Shown here piece after piece: positions 8,879 to 18,300 of a DNA stretch of 64,000 bases (within the stretch, counting starts at the first letter, position 1; each line of letters opens with the position of its first letter). Source of the stretch: Zavarzinella formosa DSM 19928 (GTDB taxonomy: Bacteria > Planctomycetota > Planctomycetia > Gemmatales > Gemmataceae); NCBI RefSeq assembly GCF_000255705.1, contig NZ_JH636442.1, positions 629,373-693,372 of the forward strand. The letters are read 5' to 3'. The notes beneath the pieces were generated by a model. It ran no database searches, was not told where the DNA came from, and saw only the letters and a list, made by a program, of their open reading frames with translations. A program made the translations under genes and the position numbers.

Positions 8879-10288
8879 ATGTCCACGTTCCGGTGGAAGA
8901 CGGTGGAACGCCGAATCGGCATTATCGGGCCGCGCTGGTGCGGCAAGACCGTCCTGCTCACCTCCCTCATCAACCATTTGAAGTTTCACGATCCATTGCG
9001 ATTCAAATTGGGAGCGGCCAACAAATACGGCGAAGTGAGCCATTATAAGGAAATCACGGACACTCCCGATGTTCGCAAACCCGGGTCGCTGTCGTGGTTC
9101 GACTATGAGGGTTATCGGAATCAGTTCGTGCAGAACGGCAAGTGGCCCGCCGCCACCAAAGACATCTCCCAATACGTTTGCGAATTTGAACGAAGCGATT
9201 GGACCTTCAATCGTTTGCGATTGCATCTGTTTGACTTGCCAGGGGAACGGGTCAACGACATCCCGATGATCACCGGCGAGAAGGATGCGAAGACGGCTTA
9301 CGCCGCATGGTCGGATCGGACGTGTCGCCGGTTGGAGAAAGACCTGACGACCGGGGAGTATTTTCAGCCATTTTTTGAACTCGCCCGGCGGGCTGACGCT
9401 TCCGTGGCCGATGTCGTCCACCGTTATAAGGTCGCTCTCGCCAAATCCCGGCTGGCTTACCGGCCATACATCACCCCCTCGACTTTCTTGCTGGACCGCG
9501 ACGGACAGCGCATCAAGGGAACTGATTCGGAAATCTTGGCAAAGACACGTTATTGCGGTCTTTCACCGGAGGAGGAATTCGTTCCCCTGCCCGCCGATTC
9601 TCGAACGACACATCCGGAATGGGTGGAGGCGTTCGTGGGGCGATTTGCCAAATACCAGGAGGAAGTCATTCTTCCCGTGGTGTCCAGTTTGAAGACTTGT
9701 CATGCCTTGGTCATCATGGTCGATGTGCTGGCTATTTTGGGTCACGGGCCCGGGATGTACAACGATTACCGACAACTTGTCGGCGATCTGCTGGCTGCCC
9801 TCGACCCGAAAGACACCACCCTCGATCTGGTGTTGCGAAACGTATATGAGACGCTGCTTCCGGTCAACTGGCGGCGATCATGGATAAGTCGGATAGCCTT
9901 TGTGGCTCCGAAAACCGACCGTATTCCATTTGAAGATCGTGCGAGAGTGCGGAGTTTGATGGAGCAACTCGTCCGGCATGAGGCCAAGAATTGCCGGGGA
10001 ATCACGATGGGTTATTTCCCGGTCGCCGCTGTCCTCGGGGCGAGGGAGAATCAACAGGGCCGCCGGGAGATGCTCGGCAGCACGTTATATGACGCGGACG
10101 GCACGCCGTTGACCCCCGGAGCCGAACGAAAATTTAGCGTTCCCCCCGTTCCGGATGTGTGGCCGGAACAGGGTTGGAAGCCGGGGGATTTCATTTTTCC
10201 GGATGTGTATCCGCGAGTGTCCCCCCTGAGCAATTGCCCGACCGAACAAGTGGGTTTGGATGAACTGTTCAATTTCCTGAGTTGGTAG
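8879..10288 (+). CDS. YcjX-like P-loop NTPase (DUF463)
   Basis: A 469-residue protein starting at an ATG preceded by GGGGGA. The P-loop is GPRWCGKT at residues 17-24 and a Walker B/G3-like motif FDLPGE lies at 118-123. The long insert with WFDYEGYRNQF and the C-terminal VGLDELFNFL ending match the YcjX/DUF463 family. In proteobacteria ycjX is paired with ycjF in the phage-shock regulon; here too the next gene, 11 bp downstream, is a two-TM membrane protein of YcjF type. Together they probably form a membrane-attached stress-related NTPase complex; the substrate is unknown. An in-frame GTG at 8867 is a less likely start. Confidence 0.8.
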   Translation: MSTFRWKTVERRIGIIGPRWCGKTVLLTSLINHLKFHDPLRFKLGAANKYGEVSHYKEITDTPDVRKPGSLSWFDYEGYRNQFVQNGKWPAATKDISQYVCEFERSDWTFNRLRLHLFDLPGERVNDIPMITGEKDAKTAYAAWSDRTCRRLEKDLTTGEYFQPFFELARRADASVADVVHRYKVALAKSRLAYRPYITPSTFLLDRDGQRIKGTDSEILAKTRYCGLSPEEEFVPLPADSRTTHPEWVEAFVGRFAKYQEEVILPVVSSLKTCHALVIMVDVLAILGHGPGMYNDYRQLVGDLLAALDPKDTTLDLVLRNVYETLLPVNWRRSWISRIAFVAPKTDRIPFEDRARVRSLMEQLVRHEAKNCRGITMGYFPVAAVLGARENQQGRREMLGSTLYDADGTPLTPGAERKFSVPPVPDVWPEQGWKPGDFIFPDVYPRVSPLSNCPTEQVGLDELFNFLSW

Positions 10289-10299
10289 CGGAGAGAGCA

Positions 10300-11502
10300 A
10301 TGAACGACCTCGACGACATGCCGTTGATGCTGCCGCAGGCTCCGCGGCGTCCGGAACCACCGGTCCCCGTCCCGTTGCCCGATATCGCCCAACAACGACT
10401 CTCTTCAGAAAACTTTGAGTCCCGCCCCGGTGAGACAGACGAGGGCGAGGGGCGGCTGGCCCAAGTGCCACCGACACTCACCACGCCCGCCAAGAACGAT
10501 CTGCCGCGTGAACTGACGTTGCTCGATGCCGAGATGCAACAGGCCCAGGAACTTTTGGCCTCCGAGCCGACGGTGTTCGGCTTGCCAAGTTTGTTCGGGC
10601 ATCCGCTTGTTGGGTTGGTGATGCTGGGGATGGGCGGTATTCTTGGGTTGTTTTTGTTCAACCAAGTTTCGACGGCCATTATTGCTATTCAAGCCCTAAG
10701 CGGGCCAATGTGGTATGCCGCGTGGGGAGTGTTCGGATTATTGTCGTTTTTAGTGCTTTATTCTGTCAGTCGGCTGATAGTGCTTTATTTGAAACTTAGG
10801 CGAAACAAACAACTTCGTTTGCGCGGCTTGGAGGAACTGGAACGCCGCACCCGGTTGCGCTGGCTGATTAATGCCAAGCGACACGAAGCTTATGAACAAC
10901 TGACGAATTATCTCCTCGAGTATCCGGCTTCAACGGATCGGGATCGTAAGCGTCTGGCCCGGGTGGGCCTTGCCGGAGATTCGCTGTATGCGGTGATGAA
11001 AACCCGCGACCAATTGATGGACAAGGACCGCTGGCCAGACTCGCAATCTTGGTTTGTTGCCTTCCGCGAGACTTTTCAACAGAAGTTGGACGATGCGGCC
11101 AGGGAACGCATCAAATATTGGTCCCGTCGGGCGGCATTCGCCACTGCCGTTTCCCCGAATGCCTTGGCGGACACCGGAATGACGCTCTATTTCAGCTTTG
11201 CGATGATTGCCGATCTTTGCACCATTTACAACTTGAGGGCCGGTCGGCTCGGCACGATGGTGTTGCTCACGCGGGTGTTCTTCAATTCGTATGCCGCCGG
11301 GCAGATTAACGAGATGGAGGGAATGGCGTCCGATCAACTTCAGCAATTCGTGGAACCCCACCTGCCTGCTTCCGAGGTGTTTTTGGGCAAGGTTTTTGGC
11401 AAACTCGGGGCCAAAGCGAGCGCCGGGGCGGTGAACTATTTACTCATCAGCCGGTTGGGCAAATACGCCGCCAAGGTGCTTCGGCCGGTGAGCCATGTTT
11501 GA
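10300..11502 (+). CDS. YcjF-like membrane protein (DUF697 type)
   Basis: A 400-residue protein. The ATG at 10300 is preceded by GGAGAG and lies 11 bp after the YcjX-like gene. The first 90 residues are Pro/Glu-rich and probably disordered. Two transmembrane segments follow at about 102-122 and 138-166. The cytoplasmic C-terminal half (about 240-395) contains ANALADTGMTLYFSFAMI-like and RVFFNSYAAGQINEM stretches consistent with DUF697, the domain shared by YcjF. Its stop is 3 bp from the convergent NPCBM gene stop. The YcjX-YcjF order and spacing support a functional pair; the identity of the C-terminal domain is by recognition rather than by search. Confidence 0.7.
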   Translation: MNDLDDMPLMLPQAPRRPEPPVPVPLPDIAQQRLSSENFESRPGETDEGEGRLAQVPPTLTTPAKNDLPRELTLLDAEMQQAQELLASEPTVFGLPSLFGHPLVGLVMLGMGGILGLFLFNQVSTAIIAIQALSGPMWYAAWGVFGLLSFLVLYSVSRLIVLYLKLRRNKQLRLRGLEELERRTRLRWLINAKRHEAYEQLTNYLLEYPASTDRDRKRLARVGLAGDSLYAVMKTRDQLMDKDRWPDSQSWFVAFRETFQQKLDDAARERIKYWSRRAAFATAVSPNALADTGMTLYFSFAMIADLCTIYNLRAGRLGTMVLLTRVFFNSYAAGQINEMEGMASDQLQQFVEPHLPASEVFLGKVFGKLGAKASAGAVNYLLISRLGKYAAKVLRPVSHV

Positions 11503-11505
11503 AGA

Positions 11506-12771
11506 TCAGGGAATTAATCGGGCATTTGCCAGGTTTAGAATGTCCTGGACTCCGGCGTGACGGTCCCGTTCGACGGTGATTGTCAGCGTCTTGCACCCGG
11601 CCACGTCAACAATCATTTCAACCGGCTTCAATCCCACCCGGCCGCCGTCAGGCAGTTCAACGGGCTTGCCGTCGCGCAGGAAGCGAAGAATTGCCTCGCC
11701 AACACGGCCATCTCGGGCATCCATCCCGGCCAGTGCCTCGAATCGTTTAAACTTGCCACCGAGATCGTAGGTCAGCGACATCCCGCCCGTGAGACCGAGA
11801 CCACACGCATAAGTTGATTCGCCCTTTGGCTCGGCCAGCCGCAACGGATGCCCGAGTGCGTTTCGATCTGTTTGCCGGAGGCGGGATTCCCCGTCAAAGG
11901 GTTGATAGTCGTTTCGGAGAGGCTTGAAATCACCAATCCATATGGCCGGACCTTGTTCCACATCAATTGAAATGACTTGTGACAAGGGCACGGCAAATGC
12001 CTCCTTGGCGAATGTCGTCAGCCGACAGGTCGTTTCATCGACGGACAAGCCGGCAACGGCGTACCGGGTGCCATCCGTAAAACGGACTCGGTAATATCGC
12101 CCCTTGGGTTTGCGAACACGGGCCAGTTCCGTGTTGAAAAATACAGCGGTAACTGTTCCCCGTTCGACCAGCGTGGTTTTGGGGCCGTCTTGCAGGCGAA
12201 AACCCGTGTCGTCCAAGGTGGCGATGGAACCAGCCAGCGAATCCCCCCGGCGATTGACAAGGAGATCACGTGAGCGAGGCTTGGATTGCGTCTCCAAGTA
12301 TTCGGAATCGGTCGGGATTCGCAGGAACCACGCGTTGACAGAGGAAAGGGACACTGTGAGCGGATGATCCGATTTTGGATCAGCGAAGGCCGGTTGCACG
12401 CGAATGGTCGTTCCGTCCGAATCCAGCAGACGGCCGGGGAGGCGGTCCCCGTTTGTGAAATAGAGAACAGGACCGGTTGTTGGTTCTGGCAGCGGCTGAT
12501 CCGTCCGGCGCAACGAATACCATATCGCCGCTGGAATGGGTGTTTTCTCAGCAAGAATCAGGTCGCCATTCGCGGAAATAGTGACGCCGGAAGTGATCGC
12601 CGGCGAGCCTGAAATCGTGTTGACCCGCCATTCGGCCCGGCCAGAGGACAACCCGCCGGCGATCAAAACAAGGAAGGCGAGGATTTTTTGACCGGGTATT
12701 AATCCGCTAAATAGATAAGATTTCTGTGTTGATAACGGATTGAATCTTGCCAAATTGTGTTGGATCAGCAT
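11506..12771 (-). CDS. Secreted NPCBM/NEW2 domain protein
   Basis: A 421-residue protein with an N-terminal hydrophobic segment at about 28-48 that would serve as signal peptide or anchor. Residues about 310-420 contain an NPCBM/NEW2 carbohydrate-binding-like module, recognisable from YACGLGLTGGMSLTYDLGG and the later DGRVGEAILRFLRDGK and DVAGCKTLTITVERDR. The middle part has repeated sheet-like segments around DGTRYAVAGLS and PLSQVISIDV. Such proteins are common in planctomycetes and probably bind extracellular glycans. The ATG chosen has no good ribosome binding site; the only nearby in-frame alternative is a TTG at about 12753. It is divergent from the 127-residue gene at 12835. Confidence 0.72.
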   Translation of the reverse strand: MLIQHNLARFNPLSTQKSYLFSGLIPGQKILAFLVLIAGGLSSGRAEWRVNTISGSPAITSGVTISANGDLILAEKTPIPAAIWYSLRRTDQPLPEPTTGPVLYFTNGDRLPGRLLDSDGTTIRVQPAFADPKSDHPLTVSLSSVNAWFLRIPTDSEYLETQSKPRSRDLLVNRRGDSLAGSIATLDDTGFRLQDGPKTTLVERGTVTAVFFNTELARVRKPKGRYYRVRFTDGTRYAVAGLSVDETTCRLTTFAKEAFAVPLSQVISIDVEQGPAIWIGDFKPLRNDYQPFDGESRLRQTDRNALGHPLRLAEPKGESTYACGLGLTGGMSLTYDLGGKFKRFEALAGMDARDGRVGEAILRFLRDGKPVELPDGGRVGLKPVEMIVDVAGCKTLTITVERDRHAGVQDILNLANARLIP

Positions 12772-12798
12772 GTATATTATCTTGACAACAATGTGTTG
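12725..12798. repeat. Three direct TGTGTTG(G)AT motifs at a divergent gene start
   Basis: TGTGTTG occurs at 12725, 12756 and 12792, each followed by (G)AT. The spacings of 31 and 36 bp are close to three helical turns. They flank the start of the NPCBM gene and precede the plus-strand gene at 12835, so they could be regulator binding sites. No regulator is known. Confidence 0.3.
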
Positions 12799-12834
12799 AT
12801 TCGCCCGAATCTATCATATGCGAGGAAACTGGCA

Positions 12835-13218
12835 ATGGCGAAGAAACCCGAGGGTGAAGTGAGTCAGCAGGACAAGATTCGCGCGATGATTGTGGCAATC
12901 GGCTGGGACGCCTCGCCGGACGAATGTGTGGACTACTTGAAGAAAACATACGGCCTTGAACTGGAAAAGGCCTATGTGTCGCAGCTTCGGAGCGCCGAAC
13001 GGAAACGCCAGGGAATGCCCCCTCTGCGGATTCGCAAGGGTTCCAAGGCCGCCAAGGTTCGGAAAAACGCCGTCAAGACACCAGAGATGTCTCTGGCTGT
13101 TGCCACTGAGACGGCCAGTCCGGTGGACATCACGCTGTTTGTGATGGAAATGAAAAAGTGGCAGGACAAGCTCGGCGACAAGACCATCAAAGCCGTTTTG
13201 CAGACGATGTCCAAGTAA
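12835..13218 (+). CDS. Small conserved hypothetical protein, HTH-like
   Basis: A 127-residue basic protein. The ATG at 12835 is preceded by GAGGA eight bases upstream; an earlier in-frame start at 12757 would overlap the divergent gene and is less likely. The N-terminal 60 residues (KIRAMIVAIGWDASPDECVDYL and then ELEKAYVSQLRSAERKRQG) look like helical DNA-binding or scaffold helices that I recall from small planctomycete proteins. The middle is Lys-rich and probably flexible, and the last 30 residues form an amphipathic helix. There is no membrane segment. It converges with the prenyltransferase-repeat gene across 59 bp. I cannot assign a function. Confidence 0.6.
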   Translation: MAKKPEGEVSQQDKIRAMIVAIGWDASPDECVDYLKKTYGLELEKAYVSQLRSAERKRQGMPPLRIRKGSKAAKVRKNAVKTPEMSLAVATETASPVDITLFVMEMKKWQDKLGDKTIKAVLQTMSK

Positions 13219-13277
13219 GTGTTGTTTGACAAAGACTCGCAGCCCCCTTCGCCTTGCCCTTCTTTTTTACCCGGTCC

Positions 13278-14378
13278 TCATTTTTGCAGAATGGGCAAAT
13301 AATTGTTCGGAATCTGCAGGATGATGCAGGCCATCGCCGTGGCATAGTGCCCGCATACTGTGGGGTCCTGCCAGGAGCCGTCGTTTCTTGATCTATTGAT
13401 CCTCAGCAGCTCATCTCGGATGGCGGGAAACCAGTCGTTCCAGTATTTTGGTCCGGCGGTCCACATGGCTTGGGCGGCGTAATAGTGTCCGTAAAAATAA
13501 TGTGATTCCGGCATGAAGCCGCGACCCCCGGCAAAGTCGCCCGGCTTGAACTTCATCAAATAACGCAATCCTCTTTCAATCTCCGGCCCGGTATACACCC
13601 CCGCGCAATACAAGGCCACGACCCCGGCCGCCGAGCGGGCGAAGGCCGCCGGTCCCTGTCCCGCGAAGTAGCTAAAACCCCCGTCGGCCGTCTGGCAGGA
13701 GCGGACATATTTCACGCATTTGTCCGCCACTTCTTTGGGCACAAAGAAACCCACGTTTCGGGCCGCCCGCAGGGCCATGATCTGACAGATGGTGACGGAC
13801 GAATCCGCGTGCTGCTTCATCGGATCGTAGCGCCAGCCCCCCTCGGAATTCTGGCAGCGAATAATCAGATCCACGGCCCGTCGGATCGTGTCGGCAAGGT
13901 TTTTGCCGAGTTTCCGGTCGGCCACCATACCGTGGGCCTCAGCCAGAAACAGGGTGGCGAAACCGTGATTATACATCGGTCCCTGTTTATAAAGGCTCGT
14001 CGGGTTGTTCAGGAAACCCTCCGGGTTTCGTTGCTCCATGCTCAGCACGAAATTCAACGCCCGTTTCACGGCGTCGCCGTATTGTCCGCGACCCGGCTGA
14101 TGGCCCCCGGCCATCAGGGCCAGCCCGGCCAGGCTGGTCACGGCAAGATTGCCGTGAAACATCGGGGAATCCCCGAAAGAGCCATCCCGGTTTTGGGTGG
14201 TTGCCAGGAATTGCAAGCCCCGGTCCACGGCCCGGCGAACATCGGGCGTGACAAGATTTTGATACTCCCGCTCCGTGAACGGGTCGGCGCCGGGGTTGGC
14301 CCGCGTGGGGAAGCCGAATGCCAGTCCGGCCCCGGCGGTCATGGATCGCGTGATAAATTGGCGGCGTGAGGGCATCAT
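13278..14378 (-). CDS. Exported prenyltransferase/squalene-oxidase repeat protein
   Basis: A 366-residue protein with a twin-arginine leader (SRRQFITRS followed by a Gly/Ala hydrophobic stretch, residues 4-28). The body is an alpha/alpha barrel of terpene-cyclase-like QW repeats: GLQFLATTQNRDGSFGD, LIIRCQNSEGGWRYD, YVRSCQTADGGFSYF and others. The catalytic DxDD motif of squalene-hopene cyclases is absent and the protein is about half their length, so it is unlikely to be a triterpene cyclase. The barrel more likely binds a ligand or protein. It is the last gene of the four-gene minus operon and overlaps the Met/Pro-rich gene by 4 bp (ATGA). Confidence 0.8.
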   Translation of the reverse strand: MMPSRRQFITRSMTAGAGLAFGFPTRANPGADPFTEREYQNLVTPDVRRAVDRGLQFLATTQNRDGSFGDSPMFHGNLAVTSLAGLALMAGGHQPGRGQYGDAVKRALNFVLSMEQRNPEGFLNNPTSLYKQGPMYNHGFATLFLAEAHGMVADRKLGKNLADTIRRAVDLIIRCQNSEGGWRYDPMKQHADSSVTICQIMALRAARNVGFFVPKEVADKCVKYVRSCQTADGGFSYFAGQGPAAFARSAAGVVALYCAGVYTGPEIERGLRYLMKFKPGDFAGGRGFMPESHYFYGHYYAAQAMWTAGPKYWNDWFPAIRDELLRINRSRNDGSWQDPTVCGHYATAMACIILQIPNNYLPILQK

Positions 14379-15388
14379 TTGTCTCCGGGACCGCGTTTTT
14401 TCTGTTCCGCGATGGACGAATAATATTGCCTCAACAGCTCGCCATATCGAGGCATGAATTGCTCGCGGTAATACATGTCCATTTCTTGTCGCAGACGGTC
14501 GGGGAGTTGCCCCCAGACATCTTTGTACATTTCGGCAAATTGCTCAGGCCGGTTGTTCTTCTTCGGCGGCTGGCCGAAGGTTGATTGCTGGTTGGTCCCC
14601 TTCGGTTCTTTGCCACCCTCGCCGTCTTTGGGTTCGGCCCTGGCCATCGGTCCCGTGCCCATTGGTTCTTTGCCCATTGGTTCACGATTGGGCCGGGGTC
14701 GTCGGCCGGGCCGAGTACCCATCGGCTGACCGCCCCCCATGCCTTCTTTTTTTTGCTCCGGCTTGGCGGTGCCCATGCCTTCCTTCGGCATGGGTTGACT
14801 GCCTCCCATGCTTTCTTCGTTCTTCGGCATGGGTTGACCGCCTCCCATCGGTTGGGGAAGCATCCCGCCCATCGGGGACATTCCCCCGATGGGTGGCGGC
14901 ATTCCCCCCATCGGGGACATGCCCCCCATCGGGGACATGCCCCCCATCGGGGGTGGCATCCCTCCCATTGGCGGTGGAGGAGGCATCCCCCCCATCGGGG
15001 GCGGCATCCCATCCATAGGCGGGGGTGGCATGTCGGACTTCATCGGCGGCGGGTTCATGGGCGGCATCGGTGGCGGCATGTCGGACTTCATCGGCGGCGG
15101 GTCAGACTTTTTGATTAGTGCATCAATGTCCTTCAAAATTTGTTCCTGCAACTCGCGGGTGTCCTTGCCGGGGTCTTTCTCCTTGAGGCGTTCCCCGGCT
15201 TTGGCGGCGTTATCCGCGATCCGCTCGGCTGTCTTTTTAACGTCCGTTTCCTCGTCCTTTTTCTCAGGCTCGACTTCTTTTTTTGCCTCGACCTTGGGCT
15301 TCGCCGGGGCGTCTTTCTTTTCCGGCTCTTGAGCGGTCATCCCGCCGATCAACCCGGAGAAGAGGGCGATGGTCAAAATTCTTCTCAT
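14375..15388 (-). CDS. Exported Met/Pro/Gly-repeat protein of unknown function
   Basis: A 337-residue protein with a signal peptide (about 1-19, ending MTAQ). Residues 20-95 are Lys/Glu-rich and coiled. Residues about 97-245 consist of low-complexity repeats of the types PPPMKSDMPPP, GGMPPPMGGM, SPMGGM and GQPMPK, giving dozens of methionines with MxxM-like spacing. The C-terminal 80 residues (RPEQFAEMYKDVWGQLPDRL through YGELLRQYYSSIAEQ) are helical. Both ends overlap neighbouring genes by 4 bp, so it belongs to the envelope operon. Met-rich tracts can bind copper(I), but there is no other evidence of metal function here; a flexible cell-wall linker is equally possible. Confidence 0.65.
   Translation of the reverse strand: MRRILTIALFSGLIGGMTAQEPEKKDAPAKPKVEAKKEVEPEKKDEETDVKKTAERIADNAAKAGERLKEKDPGKDTRELQEQILKDIDALIKKSDPPPMKSDMPPPMPPMNPPPMKSDMPPPPMDGMPPPMGGMPPPPPMGGMPPPMGGMSPMGGMSPMGGMPPPIGGMSPMGGMLPQPMGGGQPMPKNEESMGGSQPMPKEGMGTAKPEQKKEGMGGGQPMGTRPGRRPRPNREPMGKEPMGTGPMARAEPKDGEGGKEPKGTNQQSTFGQPPKKNNRPEQFAEMYKDVWGQLPDRLRQEMDMYYREQFMPRYGELLRQYYSSIAEQKKRGPGDK
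14859..15105 (-). repeat. Low-complexity repeats coding MGGM/PPPM units
   Basis: Repeated CCCATCGGGG-type units, including adjacent near-identical copies around 14910-14960, encode the Met/Pro/Gly tracts of the exported protein. The same region produces long Gly- and His-rich open frames on the opposite strand, which are artefacts of the repeats. Confidence 0.7.
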
Positions 15389-18300
15389 GGCATTTCCCCC
15401 GGAGCGTCGGCGGTCAGTTCCTTGATGAGATCGGCGATGTCCCGTTGCATCTGCTCCAGCGCCATCAGTTCATCGGCGTCATCATCGTTGAGCATGGTGC
15501 GATCCGGATGGGCCTTGTCGAAGGCATGTGTCCTCACGCCAATGTCGGCTTGGAGGTTCCGCAGAGCCTTGAGTTGGGCCAGTGGCGGGAGTTTCGGTTT
15601 CTTCGGCTCGTCGCCTCCCATCGCCGGGGGCATTGGCCCTCCTCCCGGCGGCGGGGCAGCCATCGATTCGGGTTTGGGTTGGGCATCCGGCTTCAATGCG
15701 TCGAGAAGTTGCTCCAACCGTTCTTTCGCCAAAATCTGCTGGCTGCGGGTCGAGAGTTCGGCGATATCCTCCAACTCCGCGTCGAAGGGGCCGCTTTCGG
15801 CGGCCTCCAACCGGGCGTCCATTCGCTTGGATGCCAGTTTCATCGCTCCGGCCGCCTGTCGCAACATCCGGCCGAACACGGGAATCTTCTGAAACTCTTT
15901 CTCGATCAGTGTCTCGGCCTCCTCGCCGAGTTTCGCCTGCTGTTGGCGAAGATCGTTCTGGCTGGCTCGCATTGGCCGTTCCCATTTTTTTGCCTGCTTC
16001 ACCACTTGGTGAATTCTCGTCGCTTCGGCGTTCATCCGTTCTTGACGTTCCTTCAACGCCCGAATTTGGTCCGCAAGTTCGGCTTGTTGTTCCCGGTTGA
16101 GCTTTTCCTCTTGCTCACCCTTCGCTTGTTCCAGTTCCAGTTTGGCGTCGTCGAGGCGTTCAAGGGCCTCATCCGTCTTGTCGCCGGGGGATTGCCCCTC
16201 TTGCAATTGCTCGCGGGCTTTGGCCATCTCATTGGCAGCCCGGCGAAGGCGCTCGGCGGGTTGTTCGGCTTGCTGGCGGTTCAACCGCTGGGCCAGTTCT
16301 CGCGTTTGCTTCTCCAGTTGTTCCTGTTCGGCCGCGAGTTTCTTTAATGTTTCACGTCGCAGGGTTTCGTCTGGGATTTTCTCGGCATCATCGATCTTCT
16401 TTTGCAGCCGTTCTTGTTCGTCGAGAATCTTGTCGAGATCGGCCTTGGCCTGCTCGGTTTTCTTTTGCAACCGCTCGGCGTTTTGCTCGTCAGTTTGACG
16501 CAGGTTCTTCAGCAAGCGGTCCACGTTCTCTTTGGCGGCTTGCTGTTGCTGGGAGGCTCGGTTGAGCTGGTTTTGCTTCGCGGCTTGGGCGGCCTGTCGC
16601 AGTTGTTCTTTCAATTCTTCCGAGTTGCCGGCTTGTCCGGCCTGTCGCAAAGCGGCGGCCTCGCGTTGCAGATCGGCGGCTGTTTCGCGGAGATCGCCGG
16701 CCTCGCGGGTTTTCTCATCGATTTGGTTGGCAAGGTCGCGTTCTTTGGGGGAACCTTTGGGCTCCTTCGCGGCCTGAGTTTTCAAATCAGCGGCTTGCTT
16801 CTCCGCAGCCGTGGATTGTTGAATTTTCTCCCCTGCTGACATTTCCTTTTCGACTGCCAGTCGGTTCATCTTTTCGATGAGTTCGCGGGCCTGGTCGCTG
16901 AGACGCTCGGCATTTTGGATGGCCTTGTCCAGTTCGGCTTTCGCCATCGGATCCAGCTTTTCCGGAGGGGTGTTCTCGGGGATTTTGCCGCCAAGCTGGT
17001 TGGTTTGGTCGGCCTGTCGCTTAATGTCCTGTGACAAGTTGCGGGCATCGCCCCGGATTTCGCCGGCCCCGCTCCAAGGCTCCAGCCGTTCGACGAGTTC
17101 CTTAAAGGTTTTCTCAACCCCGCGTTGGCGTTCGGCGATCTTGTCCAGCGTAGCCTTCCTTGCCTTCGGGTCCGGTTCACGCTTGGCTTTGGCGAAATCC
17201 CCGGCCAGTGGTTCGAATTCTCGATCGGCAAGACGGGCAAGCTCCTTGGCGGCTTCGTCGAGTCGTTCGGTGGCCAGCGAATCGGGAACCTTGTTTTCCT
17301 TCAATTGCTGGCGAAGTTTGTCGATGGTCGCCCGGATGCTTTCCTCGCCCTGTTCGACCTTGTTGCGGATTTGATCCTGAGTCTGCTCGGCCTCGGCGAA
17401 CTTATCCATTTCGGCGGGTTTCATCTCAGGTGTTTTGGCGGCCTGTTCCACCTTTGTTTTGGCTTCCTGTTGCAATTGTCGCAACCGGGCCAGTTGATCG
17501 CGCACTTCGCTTTGAGTTTGCTGGACGATGGTTTCCACGTCCTGCTTGGAAACGATGGCGATTCGCAATTCCGTGCTGCGGCCGGGTTCCTTGAAGCCCG
17601 TGACATCGTCGAAATCATCGGCGACCGCATGAAGTGTCAGCATGTCCCCTTCTCGCAGTGGGCGACCGTCTTCCGTGCGAACACTGGCAAGAGCCAGCAT
17701 CGGTTCGGCCGCCAATTGCTGCATCCTTGTGAGCGATAATGAGGGAACGGGAAAGTTGGTTGTCGAGGGCTTCAGATTGAGCAACAGCGGCAATAAATTC
17801 GTCAATTGGCCCGGATCATAAATCATCTGCATGCGGACGGCCCGTTCGGAGTTGATCCGGTATTCCAGCCATACTCTGCGAATGGCGTATGTTTTGTCCT
17901 GTGCGCGAACTGGCAGGTGGATTTCCGCTTCCGGCAACGCGATCATCTGGTCCCGGCCGTTGATCGCCCGTTCCAATGTCACCGCGGGGGCGGGATCAGG
18001 GTGGACCCGCAGGTCGAGCAATCGGGTGGTTCCGAGACCGGTTTCATCCTCGAAGCGGAACACATACGGGCCGGATACTCGCGGCACAAATGTGGCTTCC
18101 AACAAGGCGCCGTCCCGAATGGTCAGCGGAATTTCGGCCCACACTTCGCGGGCCATCAAATCGAAGCCGGGAATTGCGGCGGCGGGTTTTCCGCCGAGGA
18201 CCGAAAGCATTGTCAGTTGAGCAGACAGCGGATTTTCCGGGCGATGAATGATCCATGCCTTGGCCACCGGCCGGTCGGTGGCGGCTCGCAACGTTAGGCG

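Noticed and set aside
13278..14378. Squalene-hopene cyclase
   Set aside because: QW-type repeats are present but the DxDD catalytic motif is absent and the protein is about half the usual length.
14585..15332. Gly- and His-rich open frames on the plus strand
   Set aside because: They are complements of the Met/Pro/Gly repeats of the real minus-strand gene.
15283..16347. 354-codon plus-strand open frame with hydrophobic runs
   Set aside because: The apparent leucine-rich stretches are the complement of Glu/Lys/Gln coiled-coil codons in the DUF4175-like gene.
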